Below the pieces are notes generated by a model, which saw only the letters and a program-made list of their open reading frames with translations, had not been told where the DNA came from and ran no database searches. Shown here piece after piece: positions 1-8,834 of a DNA stretch of 64,000 nucleotides. Every line of letters starts with the position of its first letter. Position 1 is the first letter of the stretch. The translations under genes and the position numbers were made by a program. The DNA is from Corynebacterium timonense (GTDB taxonomy: Bacteria > Actinomycetota > Actinomycetes > Mycobacteriales > Mycobacteriaceae), in NCBI RefSeq assembly GCF_900105305.1, contig NZ_LT629765.1, positions 2,480,001 through 2,544,000 of the forward strand, given 5' to 3'.

Positions 1-1
1 A

Positions 2-343
2 GGGCCTGAGCATCTACTTCGGGATCCCGCTTACTTCGGCCAACTCTTTGAGTCATTAGTGGTGCACGAACTTCGTGCGCTAACTGGAAGAACGGTGTAC
101 CACGCTCGGCTAAACACGAAACTAGAGGTCGACGCTGTCGCGAACGTTGGCGGCCGAGACGTGCTTGTTGAAGTGAAGTTGGGCTACACCCCGGAGGTGA
201 TTGAGCATGCAGCCGGCACACTCAAGCGGTTTGCAGGGCACCTTGAGGACGACCCAGCCGTGGTGGTCATCACCTCGGGAGGACCCGCACTACGCCGGAG
301 CGACGGGGTTGCAGTAATTCCTATTGGGGCTTTGGGTCCGTAG
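2..343 (+). CDS. C-terminal part of a DUF4143-type AAA ATPase (5' end outside window)
   Basis: The frame is open from the window edge, so only the last 113 residues or so are seen. It begins DPAYFGQLFESLVVHELRA, the usual start of the DUF4143 domain that closes a family of prokaryotic AAA ATPases. It then shows EVDAVANVGGRDVLVEVKLG, a D...E-x-K arrangement like the PD-(D/E)xK nuclease fold typical of that domain. The missing 5' part should carry the Walker A and B motifs. The function of these ATPases is poorly known; many lie in mobile or defence regions. It converges with the Abi-like gene, leaving about 24 bp between the stops. Confidence 0.7.
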   Translation, partial: GPEHLLRDPAYFGQLFESLVVHELRALTGRTVYHARLNTKLEVDAVANVGGRDVLVEVKLGYTPEVIEHAAGTLKRFAGHLEDDPAVVVITSGGPALRRSDGVAVIPIGALGP

Positions 344-367
344 CAAAAACGCACGGCGCACCGCACG

Positions 368-1300
368 TTAGAAGGGAGGTAACCCAAGTGTGGCCTTTAG
401 CTGCCGCAGCTGCTCAGCTTCCTCAGCATTTCGGTGTTCAATCTGCTGTTGGAAGGCTGCATCCAGGCGTTGTCTCGTGACGAGGTCGTCCCATGCTCGT
501 TCGGGGTGAAGGGGTACCGAGGCTTTACACGCTTCTACTGTTTCTTTCACGAGTTCCTCGATGTCTGGGATGGGATCAATGACCCGCAGGCTGGCCAGAA
601 TCGAGGATGGATCTGCATGAAGATTGCCGAATTTGTCGGTGTAAAGACCTTGAAAGACACCCTCGCGATAACCGACTGGCCAGTCCTTGATTGAGTCGGA
701 TCTCGCACAATCTTCGACACCATCGCCCCAAACTACGAACGTTCCCTGCATGCCGCGTCTTGCGACCGCAAGTCCAATCTCTCTCTGCTGCTGTGGCCCG
801 AGCTTGTCGAGGTTGGCGTCCAACAGCCGATTGACCAGCAGCCCACGGGTGAAAGTGTTGTTTATCACTATCAAATCCCTGATAAGAACATCAGGCCGAC
901 CTTCTGCGAATTTGTCGATACGTGGAAGCGCCCAGTGAATCCATGAAAAGGCAATTGCGGAAAGAACCTCAACTGTGTCGGGCTTAATGTCGGGCAAGAT
1001 AGTTCGGCCGTGCCCAGAGCCAGATTGGTTTCGTATCTCGTCTAAGGAAAGAAACATCTTCCTTGCCTGCTCAAGGACATTTCTGGAGGGCCCCTTAACG
1101 TTGTGCCCCTCAATCGATTGATCGAGCAGTTTGGCGTGCGCTGATTGAAAAACTACAGGAAATGTCGTTTTGTTGTTCGGGGATTCCCCTCCTAGTTCCA
1201 GAACTGTTTTGGAGATGCTTTCAATCATCGTCTTGAGAGATCCGACTACATCCCCTAAATCCTCCGCTAGAACTGATCTATCGAACCGTTGCCGTTCCAA
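368..1300 (-). CDS. Abortive-infection-like protein (Abi C-terminal-domain-like)
   Basis: 310 residues with no signal peptide or membrane segment. The central stretch (about residues 78-125) contains LDEIRNQSGSGHG and then an alpha-helical region with IAFSWIHWAL. This resembles the C-terminal domain of abortive-infection proteins, where an RN...(G/S)GHG motif precedes a helix. The start is TTG, chosen because AGGAGGG sits 7 nt upstream. The gene follows hsdR on the same strand after 83 bp, so it is probably the last gene of the restriction operon and may provide a second layer of phage defence. The family assignment rests on motif recognition only; a defence role is inferred from context. Confidence 0.6.
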   Translation of the reverse strand: MERQRFDRSVLAEDLGDVVGSLKTMIESISKTVLELGGESPNNKTTFPVVFQSAHAKLLDQSIEGHNVKGPSRNVLEQARKMFLSLDEIRNQSGSGHGRTILPDIKPDTVEVLSAIAFSWIHWALPRIDKFAEGRPDVLIRDLIVINNTFTRGLLVNRLLDANLDKLGPQQQREIGLAVARRGMQGTFVVWGDGVEDCARSDSIKDWPVGYREGVFQGLYTDKFGNLHADPSSILASLRVIDPIPDIEELVKETVEACKASVPLHPERAWDDLVTRQRLDAAFQQQIEHRNAEEAEQLRQLKATLGLPPF

Positions 1301-1383
1301 AAGCAGTCCCTCCTAATTGCTATCGTCGAAATGCTGAGGGCGTTCGAAATCGACTTCGCGATACTTGAGCAGCATTGTTGTCA

Positions 1384-4300
1384 TTACGCTGCCTCCGACC
1401 ACCGTGGTGCAAAACGCTCCATTTGCTCGAGCACGAGCACGACGGCTTCGTTGCGCTGTTCCGGCGGGTACTTGTGCTTGCGCAAGAGGGTTTTGATGGA
1501 GCGGCGCAGCTTGGCGCGCACGTCGTCGCGTACCGTCCAGTCCGTTTTCGCGTCGCGTCGAAGGGCAGCCACCAGTTCGCGCGCGATCTGCGCTAGAACG
1601 TCGTCTTCGAGCGCTTCGCCGGCAGACCCGTTGGTGGCCATCACGTCGTAGAACGCGAGCTCGTCGTTGCTTAAGGGTGGGCTGAACTGCTCGCCGCGGT
1701 TGCTCTCCGCGACGATCTCCTTGGACAGCTCGATAAGTTCGGCGATCACTTCCGCCGAGGTGAGTTGCTGGTTGGTGTACCGGTTCATCAGCTCGCGGAT
1801 GCGCTCGGAGAACTGCTTGGCTCGTACCTCGTTATTTCCGGTGGCGTTGCGGGATTCTTGGAGGAGGTCGCGCCGGAGGGCGTCGATAAGCAATGCGGTC
1901 TCGGATTCGTCCCTGGACTTGAGATTGAGTGCCTCGATGTTCAACTCCTGCAGGTTAGGCAGTTCCCGGCCTACTTCGTCGTAGACGTCGATCACCTGCG
2001 AGGACGCTGTGGAATCGACAACGAGTTGGCTCAGTAGGGTGAGGATCTCGTCGCTCAGCGGCTCCCCGTTTGCACGACGATCCGCTGCCTCCATCTTGAT
2101 CAGCTGGTTGCGCACGTCTGAGTAGAAGCGGACGTCACTGCGCACGTCAGTGGCGTTCGGGCTGCCAGATGCCAGCGCCCACGCCCTGGCAAGCTTGCCC
2201 GCATTCGCGTTGAACTCTTTCGCTAGCGGGTAGCGCCCGTTCTCATCCACCGTCTGCGGGTCGCGCAGCTTTGCCAACAACTGCAGGCGGGCCTTGCGCT
2301 GCTGGCCAGCGGCTTCGAGCTCGCGCCATTCTTCGCCAGCGAGGGCGTTGAGCTTATCGACGAATTCGCGGACGATCACCAACGCTTCCTCGATGTTCTG
2401 GCCGATCACCTTCTCATCCTCGCCCGACGAGCTCTTGGTGAATTCCGCGATAGCCGCCTGAAGATTGTCGATGAGCGGGGCGTACGCCACCAGCAGACCG
2501 CTTTCCTTTTGGCGGAACTTGCGGTTCACGCGGGCGAGCGTCTGCATGAGCAGCGCGCTTTTCAGTGGCCGGTCCAGATAGAGCGTGTGCAGCGGGGGAG
2601 CGTCGAACCCGGTGAGCATCATGCCTTGCACGATGGCGATTTCGAGTTCGTCACCGGCATCTTTCATCCGGTCCTTGATCGCATCCATCCGGCTTTGGTT
2701 GCGGACGTGCTTCTGCAGATGCGACGGGTCAGAGGCGGCACCTGAGTAGATGACCTTAAGCTTGCCTTTGAGATCGTCATCGTCGTGCCAATCCGGCCGT
2801 AGTTCGATGATCTTCTCGTACAGGTTGGCTGCTATGTCGCGGGTTTGCACCACGATCATCGCCTTACCGGGCCCGCCAATGAACTGACGCATGTTCTCTC
2901 GGCGGTCCTCCCAGTGGCGCACAAAATCCTGCGCAAGAGTGCTCAGGCGCTGGTCAGAACCGTAGACGGTATTCAGCACCGCGACGGAGCGTTGCGCTTT
3001 CTCTCGATCTTCGTCGTCGATGTCCGCGAGAATGTTCGCAGCTGCGTCATCGATCTCGTCATCGGTGATCCCTTGGATGCGTTCAAGCGGGATCAACCGC
3101 GGCTCGAAGTAGACCGGAACCACCGCGCCGTCCGCCACCGCGCGGTTCATGTCGTAAACGTCGATCTCCCCGCCGAAGACCTCGCGGGTGTTCCGGTCCC
3201 ACTCGTCAATCGGGGTGCCGGTGAACGCGATCATGGTGGCGTTTGGCAGCGCTTTGCGCAGGTGATGAGCGTAGCCGTCCGCGTTCGTGTCACCGAAGCC
3301 GTAGTGGGATCGGTGCGCTTCATCCGAAATCACCACGATGTTGTGGCGTTCTGAGAGCACCGGGTGTTGCAGCTCGCGTTCCTCCTTCGCACCCTGCAGA
3401 CCAAATTTCTGCAGGGTGGCAAAGTAGATTCCACCGGATCGGCGCTGACTCAGCTGCTCGCGCAAGTCTTCTCGGCTTGAAATGTGAATTGGATCTTCGG
3501 GCAGCAGGGTTGAGACCGAAAATGTGTCAAAAAGCTGCTTGTCCAGCTCATTGCGGTCATTCAGCACAACAACGGTCGGTGAATCCAAGCGCGAGTCGCG
3601 CATGATCTTCGCGGTGTACATCTCCATTTCCATGGACTTACCGGAGCCGGTGGTGTGCCACACCACGCCTGCTTTTTTATCGCTGCGGGCGGCTTGGATG
3701 GTTCTGCCAGCAGCCTTGGTCACGGCGAAGTACTGGTGTGGTTTAGCAACACGCATGCGTAGTTCCCCGTCGATTTCATCGAACGCGGTGAAATCCACGA
3801 AGATCTGGCCGAAGCGCTCTACGTTGAACAGGCCCCACATGAGCATGTCGAACTCGGTCATCTGCTCGCCGTCAACGATGACGAGGGGACCTTGTTCAAA
3901 TGGTTCCCCGTCATCGTCGACACGCCATGTGCTCATGTGCTCGCGCGGGGTGAATGGCGTGCCGTAGATGGCATCGATGCCATCGGAGGCTACGACGATG
4001 TTGGCGAAGCGGAACGCCATCGGGAATTCTTCAACGTAGGTTCGGAGCTGGTTGAACGCATTTTCGACGGTGGCCGTTGAACCGGACTGTTTCAACTCGA
4101 TGATCGCTAGCGGCATCCCGTTGACATACAGCACAACGTCAAACCGTCGCTCCTTGTCCAGATTCCGGATGGTGATCTGGTTGGCTGCGATGTAGTCGTT
4201 TTTGGACGGGTCGCGGGAAAAGAAGGTGATGGTCGGGTTCTGACGCTTCCCGTTGGGGTCGTAATACTCGATGCCGCGGTACCCCTCGACCAAGATCTCG

Positions 4301-4560
4301 TGCAGACGGCGGTTCTCAGCGATAGCGCTCTGCGACTGCGCAGTAACCACCTCAGCCATCGCTTGCTGCAAATACTCGTCCGGTACGTCGGGGTTGAGGT
4401 TGCGCAGAGCGTTGAGGAGGCGACCACGCAGCACGATTTCGCGCCAACTGTCGCGCTCACCGCTGCCGGGAGCGAGTTCTTTGCCGTTGACTGGTTTCCA
4501 CTCGAGATCGCCGAGCAAGTCGAGCGCGTCGACTTCGAATGCTGCCTCGCTGTAGACCAT
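1384..4560 (-). CDS. hsdR: Type I restriction enzyme, R (endonuclease/translocase) subunit
   Basis: About 1058 residues, normal for HsdR. The N-terminal nuclease domain shows a catalytic D...E-x-K pattern (RFDVVLYVNGMPLAIIELKQ, ending near residue 155). The SF2 motor follows, with Walker A HTTGSGKS near residue 303, the DEAH box SDEAHRSH near residue 411, and motif III TGTPID. The C-terminal helical region binds the HsdM/HsdS core. It translocates DNA with ATP and cuts unmethylated DNA when assembled with HsdM2HsdS. I chose ATG at 4560, preceded by GAGG and 4 nt after the hsdS stop; an in-frame start 10 codons upstream would overlap hsdS. The ORF is intact, but hsdS is split by an IS, so the complex may lack its specificity subunit. 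Confidence 0.96.
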   Translation of the reverse strand: MVYSEAAFEVDALDLLGDLEWKPVNGKELAPGSGERDSWREIVLRGRLLNALRNLNPDVPDEYLQQAMAEVVTAQSQSAIAENRRLHEILVEGYRGIEYYDPNGKRQNPTITFFSRDPSKNDYIAANQITIRNLDKERRFDVVLYVNGMPLAIIELKQSGSTATVENAFNQLRTYVEEFPMAFRFANIVVASDGIDAIYGTPFTPREHMSTWRVDDDGEPFEQGPLVIVDGEQMTEFDMLMWGLFNVERFGQIFVDFTAFDEIDGELRMRVAKPHQYFAVTKAAGRTIQAARSDKKAGVVWHTTGSGKSMEMEMYTAKIMRDSRLDSPTVVVLNDRNELDKQLFDTFSVSTLLPEDPIHISSREDLREQLSQRRSGGIYFATLQKFGLQGAKEERELQHPVLSERHNIVVISDEAHRSHYGFGDTNADGYAHHLRKALPNATMIAFTGTPIDEWDRNTREVFGGEIDVYDMNRAVADGAVVPVYFEPRLIPLERIQGITDDEIDDAAANILADIDDEDREKAQRSVAVLNTVYGSDQRLSTLAQDFVRHWEDRRENMRQFIGGPGKAMIVVQTRDIAANLYEKIIELRPDWHDDDDLKGKLKVIYSGAASDPSHLQKHVRNQSRMDAIKDRMKDAGDELEIAIVQGMMLTGFDAPPLHTLYLDRPLKSALLMQTLARVNRKFRQKESGLLVAYAPLIDNLQAAIAEFTKSSSGEDEKVIGQNIEEALVIVREFVDKLNALAGEEWRELEAAGQQRKARLQLLAKLRDPQTVDENGRYPLAKEFNANAGKLARAWALASGSPNATDVRSDVRFYSDVRNQLIKMEAADRRANGEPLSDEILTLLSQLVVDSTASSQVIDVYDEVGRELPNLQELNIEALNLKSRDESETALLIDALRRDLLQESRNATGNNEVRAKQFSERIRELMNRYTNQQLTSAEVIAELIELSKEIVAESNRGEQFSPPLSNDELAFYDVMATNGSAGEALEDDVLAQIARELVAALRRDAKTDWTVRDDVRAKLRRSIKTLLRKHKYPPEQRNEAVVLVLEQMERFAPRWSEAA

Positions 4561-4564
4561 GGTG

Positions 4565-5704
4565 TTATGCCTCGCTCTCCTCACCTGCAATATCCGGGCC
4601 AGCAGCGGTGGCTTCCTGCTCCGCTTCCTTCACAGTGATCTTTCCACTCATGAGGAGCGGAAGCAGCTCATCGCGGGTTTTGGCGAGGATAAGGTTCTCT
4701 CTCTCGAGCGCGACAATCAAGTCCTCCAAAGTGTTGAGCTTTCGGTGGAGGGGCTGCGCGTGATCACTGAATACAGACGGAACTAAGGCTTCCTGTATTT
4801 GTGTTTTCGTAATTGTAGAGAAAACCGACCCGTGGGATTTGGCCCGCAATTCTTTAACCGCCGACATGACAGCTAGACGGAGTGCAGCATCGAATCCTGG
4901 CTTAGCCTCGAACCCGTAAGCCGATTGGTTGAATGATGTTGGACCTACTATCGAAACTACGCGTCCAACGGTGCCGCGAGCTGACAGCAAGACGGACCCT
5001 GCAGGCAAGGGCGAAAACCGCTTCTTTTTCGCAGCCACATCCGAAATCGTTTCGACAGTAGTCAGTAGGTGGGATCTTGGACTTGCGGTTATATCGGCAA
5101 CGGAAGCCCACTTGTGACCCCCGTTCCAACTGGCTTCGTCTTTACGCGGCGGAGTGCCTCCCAAAACCGGTCCGGCCACTTCGACAAGCGGGATCAGATC
5201 TGCGTTCTCGGTGTGTGTTTGCCAAACCGCGAGTTGGAGCTGAAGGGCCATCTTAACTGTGTGAGAATTCGCCGCGATCTTGTCGTCGAGGACGCGAAGT
5301 AAGCGGCCAATGACGCTTTGTATTGGCATCGGGGGCAATCGAAACTCGAACTCCGAGATCGTGCTGGGGGAAGTGTGATGAACAGTTGTTCCGGTGGAGG
5401 TTGCGGCAATATAGTGCCGGTAATCTGCCATGCGCAACCTGTGATACAACCACGAGGGGTCGACGTTCTCGGATTTGACTACAAGCTTACCAAGCCGCTG
5501 GTTATGCAGATATTTCCATCGGTCGTGCTCCGGAACAATCATGGGCGACCCAAGGGTGTCTATGTTCCTACTCAAATCAGTCATCGAGATGAGAATCTCT
5601 CCTGGTTCGAGGACGAAGTCTGATCTGATCGGGCCGTCGAAGAACCGAGGTTTGCCCTCCTGAAAGCCACCGTTGGGCGAAAAATTCCCTGGAGTTAGTA
5701 GGTA
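4565..5704 (-). pseudogene. hsdS: Type I restriction specificity subunit HsdS, 3' part (split by IS3-family element)
   Basis: This is the larger part of hsdS. The reading frame runs upstream of the first ATG at 5584 into the IS boundary, encoding LLTPGNFSPNGGF, then a segment ending EILISMTDLSRNIDTLG; these are hallmarks of the first target-recognition domain (TRD1). A central conserved region and TRD2 (around GGTPPRKDEASWNGG) follow, then a helical C-terminus. HsdS sets the sequence recognised by the methylase/endonuclease complex. The element at 5705-7145 removes the first 29 codons or so. Translation from ATG 5584 would give a 339-residue protein missing the start of TRD1, which might keep TRD2 function. 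Confidence 0.9.
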
Positions 5705-5738
5705 TGAACTGGCCCCCGAAAGTTGGACTGGTTTAATT

Positions 5739-6560
5739 CTAGGCGGTTAGGGTTTCAAGGGTCTGATTCCGGTATTGCATCGGGGTCAGGCCCTTGAGTC
5801 GTTGTTGGAGTCGTTGCGTGTTGTACCACTGGATGTACTCGTCGACCGCGGCGGTGAATTGCTCGATGGTGTCGAAGACTTCTCCGTGGAACATTTCGGT
5901 TTTCAGGTGGCCGAAGAAGTTCTCCATGACTGCGTTGTCGTAGCAATTGCCTTTGCGTGACATTGACTGGACTCCATGGTGCTGGCTAATCAGGGTGCGC
6001 CAGGATGAGTGCTGGTATTGGAATCCTTGATCGGTGTGGATCATCCAGCCCGGCTTTGGAGCACACGCTTCGATCGCCTGCGCCAACGAGGCCGAGGTCA
6101 AGGCTGTGGTTGGCGATGTGGCCACTGTGTGGGCGACGATTGCGCGGTCGAACAGGTCCATCACCGGTGAGAGATACACCTTGCGGCCGGCGACCTTGAA
6201 CTCGGTGACGTCGCTGACGAAAACAGAGTTGGGTTTATCCGGGGTGAAGTTGCGCTCGAGTGTGTTCTCGGCGATGTGACTGGTTGTGCCTGTGTAGGAG
6301 ATGTAGGGCCTGCGCTGGCGGATCTTGGCTTTCAAGCCCATCTCACGCATGAGCTTTAAGACAAGTTTGTGGTTGACTATCCAACCTTGGTTACGAAGGT
6401 CGAGCAGTACCCGCCGGTAGCCGTAGCGGTGTTTGTTGCGCTTAAAACTGTCCCGGATCGCCTGTTTGAGCTCGGCATGTTTATCCGGTGCGGTGAGTCG
6501 TTTCTGGTGGTAGAAGAATGTCGAGCGTGCCATACCGGCCGCATCCAGGAGGTACTCCAA
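5739..6560 (-). CDS. IS3-family transposase OrfB (DDE catalytic domain)
   Basis: About 273 residues with a typical IS3 OrfB layout. An N-terminal HTH_21-like part (RYGYRRVLLDLRNQGW) is followed by the RNase-H-like integrase core. The catalytic residues are visible as D in FVSDVTEF, D in MIHTDQGFQ, and E in NAVMENFFGHLKTE. The first in-frame start is TTG, and the frame is open upstream into orfA. The active protein is therefore probably the OrfAB fusion made by -1 frameshifting at 6632-6638. No inactivating change is seen. Confidence 0.93.
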   Translation of the reverse strand: MEYLLDAAGMARSTFFYHQKRLTAPDKHAELKQAIRDSFKRNKHRYGYRRVLLDLRNQGWIVNHKLVLKLMREMGLKAKIRQRRPYISYTGTTSHIAENTLERNFTPDKPNSVFVSDVTEFKVAGRKVYLSPVMDLFDRAIVAHTVATSPTTALTSASLAQAIEACAPKPGWMIHTDQGFQYQHSSWRTLISQHHGVQSMSRKGNCYDNAVMENFFGHLKTEMFHGEVFDTIEQFTAAVDEYIQWYNTQRLQQRLKGLTPMQYRNQTLETLTA

Positions 6561-6598
6561 GCGGTGGTGTGACTTGAGGATGACGATCGCCTGGGCTT

Positions 6599-7081
6599 TT
6601 AGGCGTGTCCCTGGTTCCTCAAGTCCCGCAATTTTTTTAAGTAGGCGATTTCCGCTTCCAGCCGTTCAACCTGGCAGCGAAGCTTTTCTTCCTCAGAAAG
6701 CACCTTCGGTTTGCCTGAACCTTTCGGCCTGCCCTTCGGCTTCGGGCGCAGAGCCTCGTCGCCGCCTTTGCGCCACTTAATCACCCAGTCCTTGACGAGT
6801 TGGTCGGATGAAAGATTGAACTTTCGGGCAAGATCCATCTTCGACTCACCGGCCAGATGACGTTCCACAACCTCCTTCTTCGTCTCGAAGGAGTAGCGCT
6901 GCTTGTTCGGTTTCTCCACGAGACATAGCCTGCCACGTAGTTGGAAACGGCGATAGAGGCAGCGCGCTGCATCCCTCGAGACACCGACAACACGAGAAGC
7001 GGCGTGGGAACCCATTCCCTGCTCGAAAAGGTCGACTAACTGCTCACGCTGAACTTCACTCAGCGAACTACGTGCTCTCAA
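6599..7081 (-). CDS. IS3-family transposase OrfA (helix-turn-helix protein)
   Basis: 160 residues. It has two helix-turn-helix segments (EQLVDLFEQGMGSHAASRVVG and the region around HLAGESKMDLARKFNLSSD) and a C-terminal leucine-zipper-like helix (LRCQVERLEAEIAYLKKL), as usual for IS150-group OrfA. OrfA binds the terminal repeats and joins OrfB through frameshifting. Translation appears to begin at TTG 7081. The last codons overlap the slippery A7 tract that leads into orfB. Confidence 0.9.
   Translation of the reverse strand: MRARSSLSEVQREQLVDLFEQGMGSHAASRVVGVSRDAARCLYRRFQLRGRLCLVEKPNKQRYSFETKKEVVERHLAGESKMDLARKFNLSSDQLVKDWVIKWRKGGDEALRPKPKGRPKGSGKPKVLSEEEKLRCQVERLEAEIAYLKKLRDLRNQGHA
6632..6638 (-). 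other. Programmed -1 frameshift site of the IS3-family element
   Basis: Read on the minus strand, seven consecutive A residues follow TT near the end of orfA, inside codons for AYLKK. A -1 slip here changes ...KKLRDL to ...KIAGLEEPG and then runs without a stop into orfB (LKAQAIVILKSHHRLEYLL). This is the arrangement by which IS150-type elements make the OrfAB transposase. The site is seen directly; its use is inferred from the family. Confidence 0.75.
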
Positions 7082-7145
7082 AGAACATGCTCCCCACTAG
7101 TTGTTAGCAACTGATTTCTCAGTCCAACTAATGGGGAGCAGTTCA

Positions 7146-7232
7146 GTAATAGGGGGTTTCAGCGTCGACGAATCCTGAGCTGGGAAAAGCATATCCGTGA
7201 TGAATTTCCGCGATCTCACCGATCTTAACCAT
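7146..7232 (-). pseudogene. hsdS: HsdS, 5' part (first ~29 codons, cut by the IS)
   Basis: Starts at ATG 7232, 5 bp after the hsdM stop. It encodes MVKIGEIAEIHHGYAFPSSG and continues to ...AETPYY, the typical start of a type I specificity subunit. The frame then meets TGA, the first bases of the IS. The missing continuation is the 3' part at 4565-5704. Joined across one copy of the TAC duplication, the two parts give one uninterrupted specificity subunit of ordinary length. Confidence 0.85.
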
Positions 7233-7237
7233 TTCCA

Positions 7238-8824
7238 CTATCCCAACCTCCCCAACTGTTCCCGAACGATCGCGTCGAGACGGGCCGATTCATCCAGCGC
7301 CGCAGTGAGCTCAGCAGTGAGCCGCGCGATCTTCTCGTCGATCGGTTCGTCGTCCTCCTCGGTTTCGGCGAAGCCGACGTAACGGCCCGGGGTGAGCGCG
7401 TAGTTTGCCTCGCGGATCTCTTCGAGCGATACCGATTTGCAGAAGCCGGGGACGTCTTCGTACTCACCTTCGGCAGATTCGCGTCCGCGCCAGGTGCGGA
7501 ACGTGTTCGCGATCTTCTGGATGTCCTCGTCGGAGAAGGCGCGCTCGGTGCGGTCGATCATGTGGCCGAGGGTGCGGGCGTCGATAAGCAAGAACTGCCC
7601 GCGACGGTCCACGGAACCCTTCGAGCCTGCGCCCTTGTTCTTGGCAAAGAACCACACACACACCGGGATCTGCGTGCCGCGGAAGAGCTGGGAAGGCAGC
7701 GTGATCACGCAGGAGACAATGTCGTCTTCGAGCATGTTCTTGCGGATCTCGCCCTCGCCTGAGGTGTTCGAGGTCATGGTGCCGTTGGCCATCACCACAC
7801 CCGCCTCGCCCCGTGGTCCGAGCTTGGAAATGATGTGCTGCATCCAGCCGAAGTTCGCGTTCTTCTCCGGTGGTACCCCGTAGACCCAACGCTTGTCGTC
7901 GGTGTTGCGGACCCAGTCCTTGATGTTGAACGGCGGGTTGGCCAGCACGTAGTCCATCTCCACGCCGGGGTGGATGTCACGGGCGAAGGTGTCGCCCCAG
8001 CGCTCACCAAGGCCCTTCGCGCTCAGTGCGTGGATAGCGAGGTTCATGCGGGCCATGCGCCACGTGCGCTCGTTGAGCTCCTGGCCGTATATCGCGATTG
8101 CGGACGGATCCTTGTCGTGCGCGTCCAGGAACTTCTCCGCCTGAACGAACATGCCGCCGGAACCGCAGCACGGGTCGTAGACGCGGCCCTCCGTCGGCTC
8201 GAGGATTTCCACGAGCGTGCGAACCACCGGGCGAGGGGTGTAGAACTCGCCGCCGCGCTTGCCTTCTGCGGAAGCGAAGCGAGCGAGGAAGTACTCGTAG
8301 ACTTCCCCCAGCAGGTCGCGGGCCCGCTCCGGGCCTTCGGCCGTGAACCGGGTGGTGCTAAAGAGGTCGACGAGCTCGCCGAGGCGGCGCTGGTCCACGC
8401 TTTCGCTGTTGTAGTTGTGCGGCAGCGTGCCCTCGAGGGTGGGGTTGTCGGCCATGAGGGTTTCCGCGGCTTCGTCGATAAGCTTGCCTATCGCCCTGAA
8501 CTCGCCGCCAGCCTCCTCGGTCTTGCCCTTGGAGTGGCGCTGCAGAAAGTCCCAGCGAGCAGCAGGCGCGACCCAGAAGACGTTCTTTTCCAGGTAGGCG
8601 TCGCGGTCCTCGAGCTCCTCTAGGATCTCCTCCTCGGTGGCACCTTCCTCTTCGAGCTCGGCTTGGAGCTCTTGGCGGCGTGCATCGAAGGCATCGGTGA
8701 CGTACTTGAGAAACACGAGTCCGAGGACGATGTCTTTGTATTGCGAGGCATCCATGGAGCCGCGCAGCTTATCGGCGGCCTTCCACAAGGTGTCCTGGAA
8801 CTCTTTGACGGGGGTGGGAGTCAT
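7238..8824 (-). CDS. hsdM: Type I restriction-modification system, M (adenine methyltransferase) subunit
   Basis: 528 residues. It has an N-terminal HsdM helical domain (LWKAADKLRGSMDASQYKD) and then an N6-adenine methyltransferase domain introduced by GGEFYTPRPVVRTLVEIL. The S-adenosylmethionine motif is DPCCGSGGMF near residue 220 and the catalytic motif IV is NPPF near residue 297. With HsdS it methylates adenine in the target site and protects host DNA. I chose ATG 8824 (MTPTPVKEF) because family members begin there; the frame stays open 22 codons upstream. It is the first gene of hsdM-hsdS-hsdR. With hsdS broken, its targeting is uncertain. Confidence 0.95.
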   Translation of the reverse strand: MTPTPVKEFQDTLWKAADKLRGSMDASQYKDIVLGLVFLKYVTDAFDARRQELQAELEEEGATEEEILEELEDRDAYLEKNVFWVAPAARWDFLQRHSKGKTEEAGGEFRAIGKLIDEAAETLMADNPTLEGTLPHNYNSESVDQRRLGELVDLFSTTRFTAEGPERARDLLGEVYEYFLARFASAEGKRGGEFYTPRPVVRTLVEILEPTEGRVYDPCCGSGGMFVQAEKFLDAHDKDPSAIAIYGQELNERTWRMARMNLAIHALSAKGLGERWGDTFARDIHPGVEMDYVLANPPFNIKDWVRNTDDKRWVYGVPPEKNANFGWMQHIISKLGPRGEAGVVMANGTMTSNTSGEGEIRKNMLEDDIVSCVITLPSQLFRGTQIPVCVWFFAKNKGAGSKGSVDRRGQFLLIDARTLGHMIDRTERAFSDEDIQKIANTFRTWRGRESAEGEYEDVPGFCKSVSLEEIREANYALTPGRYVGFAETEEDDEPIDEKIARLTAELTAALDESARLDAIVREQLGRLG

Positions 8825-8834
8825 AGTTGGGAGC

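Larger units (their letters stand above)
5705..7145 (-). mobile_element. Complete IS3-family insertion sequence (IS150-like), 1441 bp, inside hsdS
   Basis: Both ends are visible. The 25-bp imperfect terminal inverted repeats are 5705-5729 and 7121-7145; both start TGAACTG and end AGTTGGACT when read inward. A 3-bp target duplication (GTA on the plus strand) lies at 5702-5704 and 7146-7148. The element holds orfA and orfB on the minus strand with a -1 frameshift site between them. Removing the element and one GTA copy restores the hsdS frame exactly (TPYY|LLTPG), so the insertion is recent and clean. Intact ends and transposase motifs suggest it may still move. Confidence 0.95.
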
